Shown piece by piece: positions 1 to 6,528 of a DNA stretch of 9,449 bases (position 1 is its first letter; each line of letters opens with the position of its first letter). The DNA lies in contig JAFPCT010000174.1 in the NCBI GenBank assembly GCA_017390125.1, positions 1-9,449 of the forward strand, read 5' to 3'. The notes beneath the pieces were generated by a model that saw only the letters and a list, made by a program, of their open reading frames with translations, ran no database searches and was not told the origin of the DNA. Source of the stretch: Treponema sp. Its GTDB lineage: Bacteria > Spirochaetota > Spirochaetia > Treponematales > Treponemataceae. The translations under genes and the position numbers were made by a program.

Positions 1-1
1 A

Positions 2-136
2 AAGCAAAACTACTTTCTGGAATATCATCAGGCGAGATGTATGGACGGTCTTTTCCGTCATTATGTCAGTTGTATTTCAGCCTACATTTTGGAGTGCAGA
101 CTGAAATCTTATCCAAAAATCAAAACTCGAATTTAG
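2..136 (+). CDS. possible 3' end of an upstream gene (or frameshifted start of the EAL gene)
   Basis: Reading from base 2, this frame is open from the left edge to a TAG at 134-136, about 44 codons. The peptide is rich in aromatic residues and Cys (for example EYHQARCMDGLFRHYVSC, then AYILECRLKSYPK). Its codons look more like those of the verified genes here than the overlapping frame-1 reading does; frame 1 uses CTA, TTA, CGG and ATA. It could be the C-terminus of an upstream gene overlapping the start of the c-di-GMP gene. It could also be the true N-terminal extension of that gene, put out of frame by one base in the A-rich stretch near 115-125. I do not recognise the family, and the segment is too short to be sure it is coding. 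Confidence 0.3.
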   Translation, partial: KQNYFLEYHQARCMDGLFRHYVSCISAYILECRLKSYPKIKTRI

Positions 137-2571
137 GGCTAATTACTTACGACATAGACAGCAAGAAATTCTCTTATTCTGATTCCGCAGTGAAGTTGTT
201 CTCCATGGACAAAGAAAAGCAGGACTTTTTTAACGATGTCCTGCGGCATCACTTTCTTTCGCCACTAGATAATCATGTTTTTATAGAAAGATTCGAAGAA
301 ATCTGCAAATCATCGTCCGTAAACGAACTTACGGAGCGCTTTTCCCTTAAAAACTTAGGAATGGACCTTCGGGTTTTCAGCATGCAGTTCATTTCCGTAG
401 TTCCGCAGAAAAATATAATCATCTCGATGAAAGATGTAAGCAAGGACATTCAATATCTGAACCATCTTACACGGATGACCGAATACGACGAACTTACAGG
501 TCTTATGAATCTGGAAACTTTCAAAAAGAACGTCGAAAACTTCTTTCTCCTTGCAGAAGCTATTCATGAAGATACAAACTACGCGATCGTTTACCTTGAC
601 GTCATAAAATTCAAGGCTATAAATGACGTTTTTGGAAAAAGCGGCGGAGACATAATACTTCTTCATATAGCAAATATACTCAAAACTATTCTGGAAGACG
701 GTGAATTTGCATGCCGTATCATAAGCGACAGATTTGCGCTTTTTGTAAAGAACAATACCCGGGACATGGATAAATTCATTGAAGACCTGCTGCGTCTGAT
801 CTCTCAATGTGAGCTTCCTGTTACGGTAAACTGCAATGCCGGAATTTACGTTATAAACGACACAAAACTTCCTACCTCCGATATGCTGGACAAAGCAATT
901 CTCGCTCAGTCAACTATAAAGGGAAGCTTTACTCAGCAGTTCAGGACATACACAGAGGAAATACGAAAACAGATGCTTTCTGAGCAGGAAATCGTAGGAA
1001 CGATGACAAAAGCCTTGCAGGAAAAACAGTTCGTGCCGTATTTCCAGCCTCAGTATGATCATTCTTCAGGAGTGCTGGTAGGTGCAGAAGCGCTTGTACG
1101 ATGGAAGCATCCGGAAAAAGGCCTTATCCGCCCGGATTTGTTCATCCCTATCTTTGAAAAGAACGGATTCATAACTCCGCTGGACATGTACATTTTTGAA
1201 CAGGCCTGCCGTTTCCTGCGCAAATGTCTGGATGAAAAAATTTCCCCGGTTCCTATTTCAACAAATTTTTCCCGATATGATATTTTCCAGCCGGATTTTG
1301 TTGAAAAACTGGAAAGCTGCAGAAAAAAATACGACATCCCGGTTGATCTGGTCAGAATTGAAATTACAGAATCTGCTGTTTTCGGGGGAAGCGAAAACAC
1401 AAACCGCATTGTAAGAAAACTTCATGACTGCGGATACATCGTAGAAATGGATGATTTTGGTTCAGGATACTCTTCTCTTAATGTTCTTAAAGACGTTGAT
1501 TTTGACATCATAAAACTGGACATGAAATTCCTTTCCGACGACAGGGAGCATGGCCGTGGGGGAACTGTAATCAGTTCTGTAGTAAACATGGCAAAATGGC
1601 TCAAGCTTACCGTAATTGCGGAAGGCGTTGAGACAGTTGCCCAGGCAGACTTCCTCAAGAGCATAGGGGCAAACTGGATTCAGGGATACCTTTATTCAAA
1701 GCCGCTGCCAGAAGAGGATTTCCTTACCCTTCTTAAAAACTGCACCAAGGCCGTTACGTTCAAAAATGTTGCGGAAAAAGATGCCGACATTGATTTCTGG
1801 AACCCTAAATCTCAGGAAACATTGCTGTTCAATAATTTTGTAGGTCCTGCAGCAATATTCCAGTTTCAGAATGAAAAGGTCGAAATAATCCGCATCAATC
1901 ACAAATACATAAAAGAATTCCGGATGAATCTTTCAGAAAACGACTACATGCATTCAGATTTCCTTGAAACCCTGGATGCCACAAACAGAAAGATATTCTT
2001 GGACACCATAAAAACAGCAATCGAAAGCGAAGACGAAGAAATCTGTGAAACCTGGCGCACGCTTTCTTCGGGCTGCTGCGGAACGGACAGAATCTGCATA
2101 AGGACAAACATGCGGCTTATAGCAAATGCAAAAGGCTCATACATGTTCTATGCAATGATCCGTAACATTACAGCGGAAAAAGCACAGATAACCCAGCTTC
2201 TTAATTCAGAGAGGCGTTTTATGGCGGCAAGCGAACAGGCAAAAATCTACTACTGGGAATACGACGTCCTCACAAAAGACATGCACCCGTGTTTCCGCTG
2301 CCAGAGGGATCTGGGACTTCCGGAAGTAGTTCACAATTACCCGGAGCCTGCTATAGAAAAAGGAATTTTTCCTCCGGACTATGCCGACTTGTATCGGGAA
2401 TGGCACAAGAACATTGAAAAAGGCGTAAAAGAGCAGGAAGCTGTCATTCCTCTTACAAAAGATAGAATTCCGTTCCGCGTCCATTATACAACCGAATTCA
2501 ACAAATCAGGCCGCCCTATAAAAGCCTACGGTTCAGCAACCATGTTACAAAACGAGCCCCCGAAACCCTGA
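37..2571 (+). CDS. PAS-GGDEF-EAL-PAS-PAS protein, probable c-di-GMP phosphodiesterase with a degenerate GGDEF domain
   Basis: A cytoplasmic signalling protein of 844 aa from the ATG at 37, with no membrane segments. A PAS-like sensor (about 28-140) precedes a GGDEF fold (about 148-305) that starts with DELTGLMN (151-158). The signature itself reads ISDRF (229-233) instead of GGDEF, and DVIKFK (from D188) lacks the usual second Asp, so cyclase activity is unlikely. The EAL domain (about 318-565) is complete: E351 in EALVRW, N410, E442 in EITES, D472/D473 in DDFGSGYSSL, K493 in IKLD, E529 in AEGVET and Q549 in IQGY. Their spacing matches known active EAL enzymes, so it should hydrolyse c-di-GMP to pGpG. 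Two further PAS-like domains follow (about 598-714 and 727-838); having sensors behind the EAL is less common. The frame stays open to base 1, so the start is uncertain. The ATG at 37 has only a weak AGG four bases upstream, and translation may begin outside the window. Confidence 0.88.
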   Translation: MYGRSFPSLCQLYFSLHFGVQTEILSKNQNSNLGLITYDIDSKKFSYSDSAVKLFSMDKEKQDFFNDVLRHHFLSPLDNHVFIERFEEICKSSSVNELTERFSLKNLGMDLRVFSMQFISVVPQKNIIISMKDVSKDIQYLNHLTRMTEYDELTGLMNLETFKKNVENFFLLAEAIHEDTNYAIVYLDVIKFKAINDVFGKSGGDIILLHIANILKTILEDGEFACRIISDRFALFVKNNTRDMDKFIEDLLRLISQCELPVTVNCNAGIYVINDTKLPTSDMLDKAILAQSTIKGSFTQQFRTYTEEIRKQMLSEQEIVGTMTKALQEKQFVPYFQPQYDHSSGVLVGAEALVRWKHPEKGLIRPDLFIPIFEKNGFITPLDMYIFEQACRFLRKCLDEKISPVPISTNFSRYDIFQPDFVEKLESCRKKYDIPVDLVRIEITESAVFGGSENTNRIVRKLHDCGYIVEMDDFGSGYSSLNVLKDVDFDIIKLDMKFLSDDREHGRGGTVISSVVNMAKWLKLTVIAEGVETVAQADFLKSIGANWIQGYLYSKPLPEEDFLTLLKNCTKAVTFKNVAEKDADIDFWNPKSQETLLFNNFVGPAAIFQFQNEKVEIIRINHKYIKEFRMNLSENDYMHSDFLETLDATNRKIFLDTIKTAIESEDEEICETWRTLSSGCCGTDRICIRTNMRLIANAKGSYMFYAMIRNITAEKAQITQLLNSERRFMAASEQAKIYYWEYDVLTKDMHPCFRCQRDLGLPEVVHNYPEPAIEKGIFPPDYADLYREWHKNIEKGVKEQEAVIPLTKDRIPFRVHYTTEFNKSGRPIKAYGSATMLQNEPPKP

Positions 2572-2581
2572 CCCTCCCCGA

Positions 2582-2610
2582 TTGACAATTTGAGCCATAT
2601 ATTTTAAAGT
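2582..2610 (+). promoter_or_regulatory. candidate sigma-70 promoter of the SRP RNA gene
   Basis: A perfect TTGACA (2582-2587) is followed 17 bases later by TAAAGT (2605-2610), a 4/6 match to the -10 consensus. Transcription would start near 2617, just before the 5' arm of the SRP RNA stem at 2620. The promoter begins 10 bases after the stop codon of the EAL gene, so the RNA gene has its own start. The -10 is imperfect; the surrounding AT-rich run offers other hexamers, but none with good spacing. Confidence 0.6.
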
Positions 2611-2616
2611 CTAAAC

Positions 2617-2720
2617 ATTGGCTGGATGCCTTTCAAAGTATTCTTCAAAACCCCGCCAGAGCCGGAAGGCAACAACGGTATGAAGTCTAAACTTGTGCTT
2701 AGGATTATCCAGCCTTTTTT
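2617..2720 (+). ncRNA. ffs: signal recognition particle RNA, short bacterial 4.5S type
   Basis: This RNA binds Ffh to form the SRP, which targets nascent membrane and secreted proteins to FtsY and the translocon. The segment folds into one rod-like hairpin. The end stem is GGCTGGAT (2620-2627) with ATCCAGCC (2707-2714). Then come CCT/AGG (2629-2631 with 2701-2703), CA-AAGT with ACTT-TG around a bulged G (2634-2639 with 2691-2697), CTTCA/TGAAG (2643-2647 with 2681-2685), CCG/CGG (2653-2655 with 2676-2678), and an apical GCC-GGAA-GGC (2661-2670). A symmetric 5x5 internal loop, CCAGA opposite AACAA, lies below the apex as in SRP domain IV, and the GGAA tetraloop is the family hallmark. The length of about 100 nt with no Alu domain fits the 4.5S class. 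The loop reads CAGA/AACA where the usual form is CAGG/AGCA, an oddity noted under findings. Ends are inferred from the promoter and the T tract. Confidence 0.85.
2707..2720 (+). terminator. ffs terminator: closing stem plus T6
   Basis: The 3' arm of the SRP RNA closing stem (ATCCAGCC, 2707-2714) runs directly into six Ts (2715-2720). The RNA's own terminal helix can therefore serve as the intrinsic terminator. No other hairpin with a T run lies after the EAL gene stop at 2571, so read-through transcripts from that gene probably also end here. Confidence 0.55.
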
Positions 2721-2896
2721 ATTTAAAAAAATAATACAAAGCAAATATATCCGTTGCTGCCGCAGGCAGCATAAGGTACTCCACTGGAAACTATTTTTAA
2801 CATTTAAACTTTTGCAATGCCATTGCCCCACTGGGATAAAAGTTGTATTCTTCTGTATTACCGACTAAAACAAACTGCCGTTGACAGGGTCGGTGT
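2721..2896. other. intergenic stretch without a recognised gene
   Basis: AT-rich sequence between the SRP RNA terminator and the aminotransferase promoter area. It contains a tight hairpin, TGCTGCC-GCA-GGCAGCA (2755-2771), without a T run. It also has a weaker GCAAT-GCC-ATTGC hairpin near 2814-2826 and two copies of CCACTGG (2781-2787 and 2828-2834). A perfect TTGACA lies at 2881-2886 but has no well-spaced -10. Short open readings on either strand lack a good start, ribosome site or recognisable family. On the - strand a startless frame (2797-2955) reads somewhat protein-like (for example NTEEYNFYPSG) and could be a decayed gene end, but I would not call it. Confidence 0.4.
2755..2771. repeat. 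perfect 7-bp inverted repeat with a 3-base loop
   Basis: TGCTGCC (2755-2761), GCA, GGCAGCA (2765-2771). It would form a stable GC-rich hairpin in RNA or DNA. It stands 35 bases after the SRP RNA T tract and is not followed by Ts, so it is not a normal intrinsic terminator. Its role is unknown; it could be a second pause or processing hairpin for ffs read-through. Confidence 0.5.
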
Positions 2897-2921
2897 AGGT
2901 TGCCTTCCGCAATCTTACAAT
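2897..2921 (+). promoter_or_regulatory. inverted repeat next to a -10-like box upstream of the aminotransferase
   Basis: AGGTTGC (2897-2903), CTTCC, GCAATCT (2909-2915) is a 7-bp inverted repeat with one G-T mismatch. It is immediately followed by TACAAT (2916-2921), a 5/6 match to the -10 consensus that would start transcription near 2928, giving a leader of about 25 bases. No good -35 lies 16-18 bases upstream; the nearby TTGACA at 2881-2886 is too far away (29 bases). A weak -35 with a palindrome occupying the spacer is what a regulated promoter often looks like, so this is a candidate operator. This is inference only. Confidence 0.35.
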
Positions 2922-2941
2922 AGTTTAATCCACTAAGTAAT

Positions 2942-2945
2942 GGAG
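2942..2945 (+). promoter_or_regulatory. ribosome binding site of the aminotransferase gene
   Basis: GGAG, continuing as GGAGAAAG, sits 7 bases before the ATG at 2953. This is an ideal spacing and fixes that start. Confidence 0.8.
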
Positions 2946-2952
2946 AAAGTCG

Positions 2953-4296
2953 ATGTCAAAAAAAGACACCAATCAGTATTACATTACCAGACAGGATTCC
3001 ACAGAATCTAATGCCCGCAGTTATCCGCGCAAATTCCCGTTTGCGTTGGCAAAAGCCAAAGGATCATGGGTTGAGGACATTGAGGGAAACAAATATCTGG
3101 ATTTTTTGTGCGGAGCAGGTACTCTTGCACTTGGGCACAATGATGATGAAGTAAATCAGGCAATGATTTCGTTGATTCATGAAGATTTTCCGCTTCATAC
3201 GCTTGATTTAACAACCCCGGTAAAAGATGAATTCGTACAGACAGTCCTAGCACATCTTCCAAAAGAACTTGCAGAAAATTGCAAGATTCAGTTTTGCTCT
3301 CCAAGCGGAACTGATGCTACAGACGCAGCTTTAAAACTCTGCAAGACTGCAACAGGCAGACAGAACGTTATCGCATTTCAGGGAGGCTTCCACGGAATGG
3401 GACATGGGGCCCTTTCATGTACAGGAAACCTTGGAGCAAAGAACAAAGTTCAGGGGCTCATTCCTGGCGTTCATCACTTCCCTTACCCTAACTATCGCGG
3501 CGCATTCGGTTTGAAAGGTGACGCAGATACAGACGCCTGCTGCGCATACTTTGAAAATACACTTAGAGATCCGGAAAGCGGAATTACAAAACCGGCAGCC
3601 GTAATCCTTGAGCCTATTCAGGGCGAAGGCGGAGTAAATCCGGCTCCTGTAAAATTCCTTCAGACAGTAAGACGAGTCACACAGAAACTGGACATTCCTA
3701 TGATTGTTGATGAAATTCAGTGCGGCATGGGTCGCAGCGGAAAACTCTTTGCATTTGAATATGCAGGAATCGTTCCGGATGTAATTCTGGTTTCAAAGGC
3801 AGTAGGCGGAAGCCAGCCTCTTTCTATCGTTATATACAACAAAAAACTCGATACTTGGCAGCCGGGCGCTCACACCGGAACTTTCCGAGGAAACCAGCTT
3901 GCCATGAAAGCGGGAACAATCGTTTTGAACCGCGTGACAAAACCAGGATTTCTTTCTGAAGTTGTCCGCAAAGGTGACAAAATAATGGCCCGCATGAACG
4001 AAATTAAGTCAAAAACAAGCATTATCGGCGACGTTCGCGGTAAGGGCCTGATGATTGGCTGTGAATTCGTAAACCCGAAAGGCAAAGCCGATTCAAACGG
4101 CATCCTGCCTAGAAACGGAGATGCAGCCGCAAAAGTACAGAAGCTTTGTTTTGAAAACAAACTTGTAATGGAAAAAGGCGGCCGCGACGGTTCGGTAATG
4201 AGGTGCCTTTGTGCCCTTACGGTAACGGACAGCGAAATTGATACAGCAATGGACATCTTTGAAAAAGCTGTTCTTGCAGTAGACAAAGAATATTAA
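2953..4296 (+). CDS. dat: class III PLP aminotransferase, diaminobutyrate--2-oxoglutarate transaminase family
   Basis: Family members interconvert L-aspartate 4-semialdehyde plus glutamate with L-2,4-diaminobutyrate plus 2-oxoglutarate; the protein is cytosolic and PLP-dependent. Its 447 aa are the usual length. The fold type I signature is complete: SGTDA (118-122) for phosphate binding, F146-H147 stacking on the ring (often Y-H), D253 in IVDEIQCG for the pyridine nitrogen, K282 in VSKAVGG as the Schiff-base lysine, and T310 in GTFRGNQ. Stretches such as ESNARSYPRKFPFALAKAKG, LPLHTLDLTTP and DTWQPGAH are typical of the Dat/EctB branch rather than ornithine or GABA transaminases. The start is set by a strong GGAG. 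The gene stands alone: no ectA/ectC, diaminobutyrate decarboxylase or siderophore gene is next to it, so the product's fate cannot be read from context. Substrate assignment is by family resemblance; the symbol is tentative. Confidence 0.85.
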   Translation: MSKKDTNQYYITRQDSTESNARSYPRKFPFALAKAKGSWVEDIEGNKYLDFLCGAGTLALGHNDDEVNQAMISLIHEDFPLHTLDLTTPVKDEFVQTVLAHLPKELAENCKIQFCSPSGTDATDAALKLCKTATGRQNVIAFQGGFHGMGHGALSCTGNLGAKNKVQGLIPGVHHFPYPNYRGAFGLKGDADTDACCAYFENTLRDPESGITKPAAVILEPIQGEGGVNPAPVKFLQTVRRVTQKLDIPMIVDEIQCGMGRSGKLFAFEYAGIVPDVILVSKAVGGSQPLSIVIYNKKLDTWQPGAHTGTFRGNQLAMKAGTIVLNRVTKPGFLSEVVRKGDKIMARMNEIKSKTSIIGDVRGKGLMIGCEFVNPKGKADSNGILPRNGDAAAKVQKLCFENKLVMEKGGRDGSVMRCLCALTVTDSEIDTAMDIFEKAVLAVDKEY

Positions 4297-4301
4297 TTTA
4301 T

Positions 4302-4333
4302 AAAGGGTGAGGCAAAAGCAGCACCCTTTTTTT
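4302..4333 (+). terminator. intrinsic terminator shared by the convergent genes
   Basis: AAAGGGTG (4302-4309) pairs with CACCCTTT (4322-4329) around a 12-base loop. The T tract runs from 4327 to 4333, starting 30 bases after the aminotransferase stop. The - strand pbpC stop codon overlaps the tract (4332-4334). On that strand the same stem ends in TTTATAAAT, a weaker T run, so it probably works in both directions but better for the + strand. Confidence 0.85.
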
Positions 4334-6524
4334 ATCGCACGGTAAAATCTACAGACTGAATTTCTTCTCCGCATTGAACGCTCACATGATGCATTCCTTT
4401 CTGAAGCACAATATTGAATGAAAAAGGTCTTTTCCTTTCGGTAAGCAGCTTTCCGTTTTCATACACATAAAGATTCTCTCCTCTTCCGCCCACAACTTCA
4501 AAAGGAACAACCTGAGGGATATTAGTTTTTGAATCGTCTATGTAGAACACGCTTTCATTTTTAGGAACCTGAATCTCAAGAGGGGAGGCATCATAATCAA
4601 TTTTTCCCTTCTGACCGTAATTCAAAAACCACTGCTGGTATTCCGGAGGATACTGGATTTCAATTTTACCGCCCTGCTCCGGCTTTAAATGCCAGGAACA
4701 TTCAGAAAACTCTTCTCCGTTCCTTACATATTCGAAAACTGTCTCACGGCAGAAAGAAGAAGGTTTCATTCCTGAAAGGGCACATATTTCTTCCAGATGA
4801 AATGACTCTGGCTCCGGGAAAGCCAGTTCCTCATATTTTCCGATTTTTGAGCACATAAAGTCCAGGATCTGCTTTACCTGCCATGCCGGAAGACTGCTTC
4901 CCGTTTTTCCGATTACTGTATGTCCGTTGAAATTACCCATCCAGACTCCGGCGGCAAATTCCCTGGTTGCCCCCAAAGCCGTAATATTCTGAAATTGATT
5001 TGACGTTCCGGTTTTGAATATTGCAGGATAATCCGTTTCAAAACTCTGGCTGTAGCCAAATCCAAGGGAACGGGCCTTTTTGTCTGACAGAAACGAGCAT
5101 ATAATCCTGGAAATATCAGGACTGAACACAGGAATCATCTTTTGTTCTGGACCAGGCCTTTTTCTGGAAATGAAAATCCGTTTTCTAAAATGCCTTCCCG
5201 ACATATACATTCCGTCCCGCACAAACACCGAAAAAGCTTCCGTAAGCTCCTTTATGCTCACTTCACCGGATCCAAGCGCAAGGGAAAGCCCCCAGTCTGC
5301 GTCAGTTTTTTCCAGACTTTTAAATCCAAGGGCTGAAAGGGTGTCCAGATAACGCTGCATACCTGTCCTGTCCAAAAGGTCAACGGCAGGAACATTCAGG
5401 CTGGAAGCCAGTGCAACCCGTGTGCGGACAGGCCCGTTGTAACGGTTGTTGAAATTCTGAGGAATATAAACATTACGGGAACCGTACTCTTTAGGCACAT
5501 CTGCAAGAACATCAGAAGGCTTTAGAACCGGCTGAGCATTTCCCTGTTTTTCCATTGCAAGGGCATACAGGAAAGGCTTCATGCTGGAACCAGGCTGCAT
5601 GCAGTTCAAGACGCCGTCTATCTGTCCTGAATTCTGAAAATCATTCCAGCTCTGACTTCCAACCCAGGCAACTACTCCGCCAGTTTTAACATCACATACA
5701 TAAACGGCCCCGTTGTAAATTCTTGATTTGTACGCCGATTCCAAAGCCCTTTTAAGTATGTCTTCCGCATAAAGCTGAACTTCCGCATCACAGAAAAGCT
5801 GCACTTCATAGCATTCTGCAAATACGGAACCATAATTTTTCTGCAGGTAAGCCATGTAATGAGGAAAACAGTTTATGAACGAACTGTCGTAATTTCCACG
5901 GTTTTTTACCGGACTGTAAAGAGAAGGATTCCGCGGTATTTTCGAAAGCCTCTCGATTTCCTCAGCAGAAAGCTCATCCAGATCCTTTGAAAAATACATC
6001 CGGGCAGCGCTGGCAATTCCTTCGCAATTTTTGCCGAAAGGAAGATTGTTTATGTACAGCTGAAAAATCTGTTTCTTTGAAAATCTTGCCTCAAGCCTGA
6101 GTGCATTCAGGCAGTCTTTCATTTTTGCGGCAAAATTACGTTTCGAGGAAGGACTTATCATTTTGGCAAGCTGCATCGAAACAGTAGAAGCCCCGGAAAC
6201 ATTGTGATTTCCGCGGGAATTCTGTATCAGTGCACGAAAAGCCGCTATGACGTCAATTCCGCAGTGAAAATAAAAACGGCTGTCCTCTGCCCTGAGCACC
6301 TCTTTTCTTACTTCTGAAGGAATCTGCTCATAAGGCACATATTCCCGGCGCAAACCGTTTTCAAGAGGAACAATATAAATCAGTCTTCCCCGGGTGTCAA
6401 AAACTCTGGTACTGTACCGTCTGGCGGTAAATTCCTTAAGTTCCGGGTAAGGAGCAAGGGCAAAACCTGCCTTAAGTATTACAAGGCAGGCAAATGCCGC
6501 GGCGAAGATTTTCACAGCCTTCAT
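4332..6524 (-). CDS. pbpC: penicillin-binding protein 1C (glycosyltransferase and transpeptidase)
   Basis: A bifunctional class A PBP of 730 aa, anchored in the inner membrane by residues 6-24 and facing the periplasm. The GT51 domain (about 40-205), which polymerises lipid II, shows EDSRFYFHCG with catalytic E80, GASTVSMQLAKM (111-122), E145 in ALRLEARFSK as the second acidic residue, and KQIFQLYIN (151-159). The transpeptidase domain (about 268-560) has SSMK (S313 nucleophile, K316), SLN (375-377) and KTGTS (504-508), so both sites look intact. The C-terminal domain (about 575-730), with Cys 581, 592 and 609, matches the PBP1C-specific tail, separating it from PBP1A/1B. The gene follows the alpha-2-macroglobulin gene after 4 bases. 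No GGAG-like site precedes its ATG, which suggests translation coupled to the upstream gene. Its family role is thought to be peptidoglycan repair alongside the macroglobulin; that is inference from the pairing. Confidence 0.93.
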   Translation of the reverse strand: MKAVKIFAAAFACLVILKAGFALAPYPELKEFTARRYSTRVFDTRGRLIYIVPLENGLRREYVPYEQIPSEVRKEVLRAEDSRFYFHCGIDVIAAFRALIQNSRGNHNVSGASTVSMQLAKMISPSSKRNFAAKMKDCLNALRLEARFSKKQIFQLYINNLPFGKNCEGIASAARMYFSKDLDELSAEEIERLSKIPRNPSLYSPVKNRGNYDSSFINCFPHYMAYLQKNYGSVFAECYEVQLFCDAEVQLYAEDILKRALESAYKSRIYNGAVYVCDVKTGGVVAWVGSQSWNDFQNSGQIDGVLNCMQPGSSMKPFLYALAMEKQGNAQPVLKPSDVLADVPKEYGSRNVYIPQNFNNRYNGPVRTRVALASSLNVPAVDLLDRTGMQRYLDTLSALGFKSLEKTDADWGLSLALGSGEVSIKELTEAFSVFVRDGMYMSGRHFRKRIFISRKRPGPEQKMIPVFSPDISRIICSFLSDKKARSLGFGYSQSFETDYPAIFKTGTSNQFQNITALGATREFAAGVWMGNFNGHTVIGKTGSSLPAWQVKQILDFMCSKIGKYEELAFPEPESFHLEEICALSGMKPSSFCRETVFEYVRNGEEFSECSWHLKPEQGGKIEIQYPPEYQQWFLNYGQKGKIDYDASPLEIQVPKNESVFYIDDSKTNIPQVVPFEVVGGRGENLYVYENGKLLTERKRPFSFNIVLQKGMHHVSVQCGEEIQSVDFTVR

Positions 6525-6528
6525 TTTG

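Noticed and set aside
2607..2692. Direct repeat AAGTCTAAAC at 2607-2616 and 2683-2692, suggesting an insertion target duplication
   Set aside because: The bases between are the SRP RNA, not a mobile element; the second copy is part of the RNA stem, and there is no transposase or terminal repeat.
2604..2831. 75-codon - strand open frame in the gap
   Set aside because: It is antisense to the SRP RNA; the protein-like stretch comes from the reverse complement of the structured RNA, and no ribosome site precedes the ATG.
2626..2868. 80-codon + strand open frame in the gap
   Set aside because: It starts inside the SRP RNA stem, has no ribosome site, and its peptide is low-information and basic with no recognisable family; the SRP RNA explains the region better.
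2881..2921. TTGACA (2881-2886) with TACAAT (2916-2921) as a standard promoter pair
   Set aside because: The spacer would be 29 bases, far from the 16-18 needed; kept only as separate weak elements.
2797..2955. Startless - strand frame with a protein-like peptide upstream of the aminotransferase
   Set aside because: No start codon near its beginning, it crosses the aminotransferase promoter, and no family is recognised; at most a decayed gene end.
3870..4286. 138-codon - strand open frame inside the aminotransferase gene
   Set aside because: Antisense shadow of a conserved coding region with no start signal.
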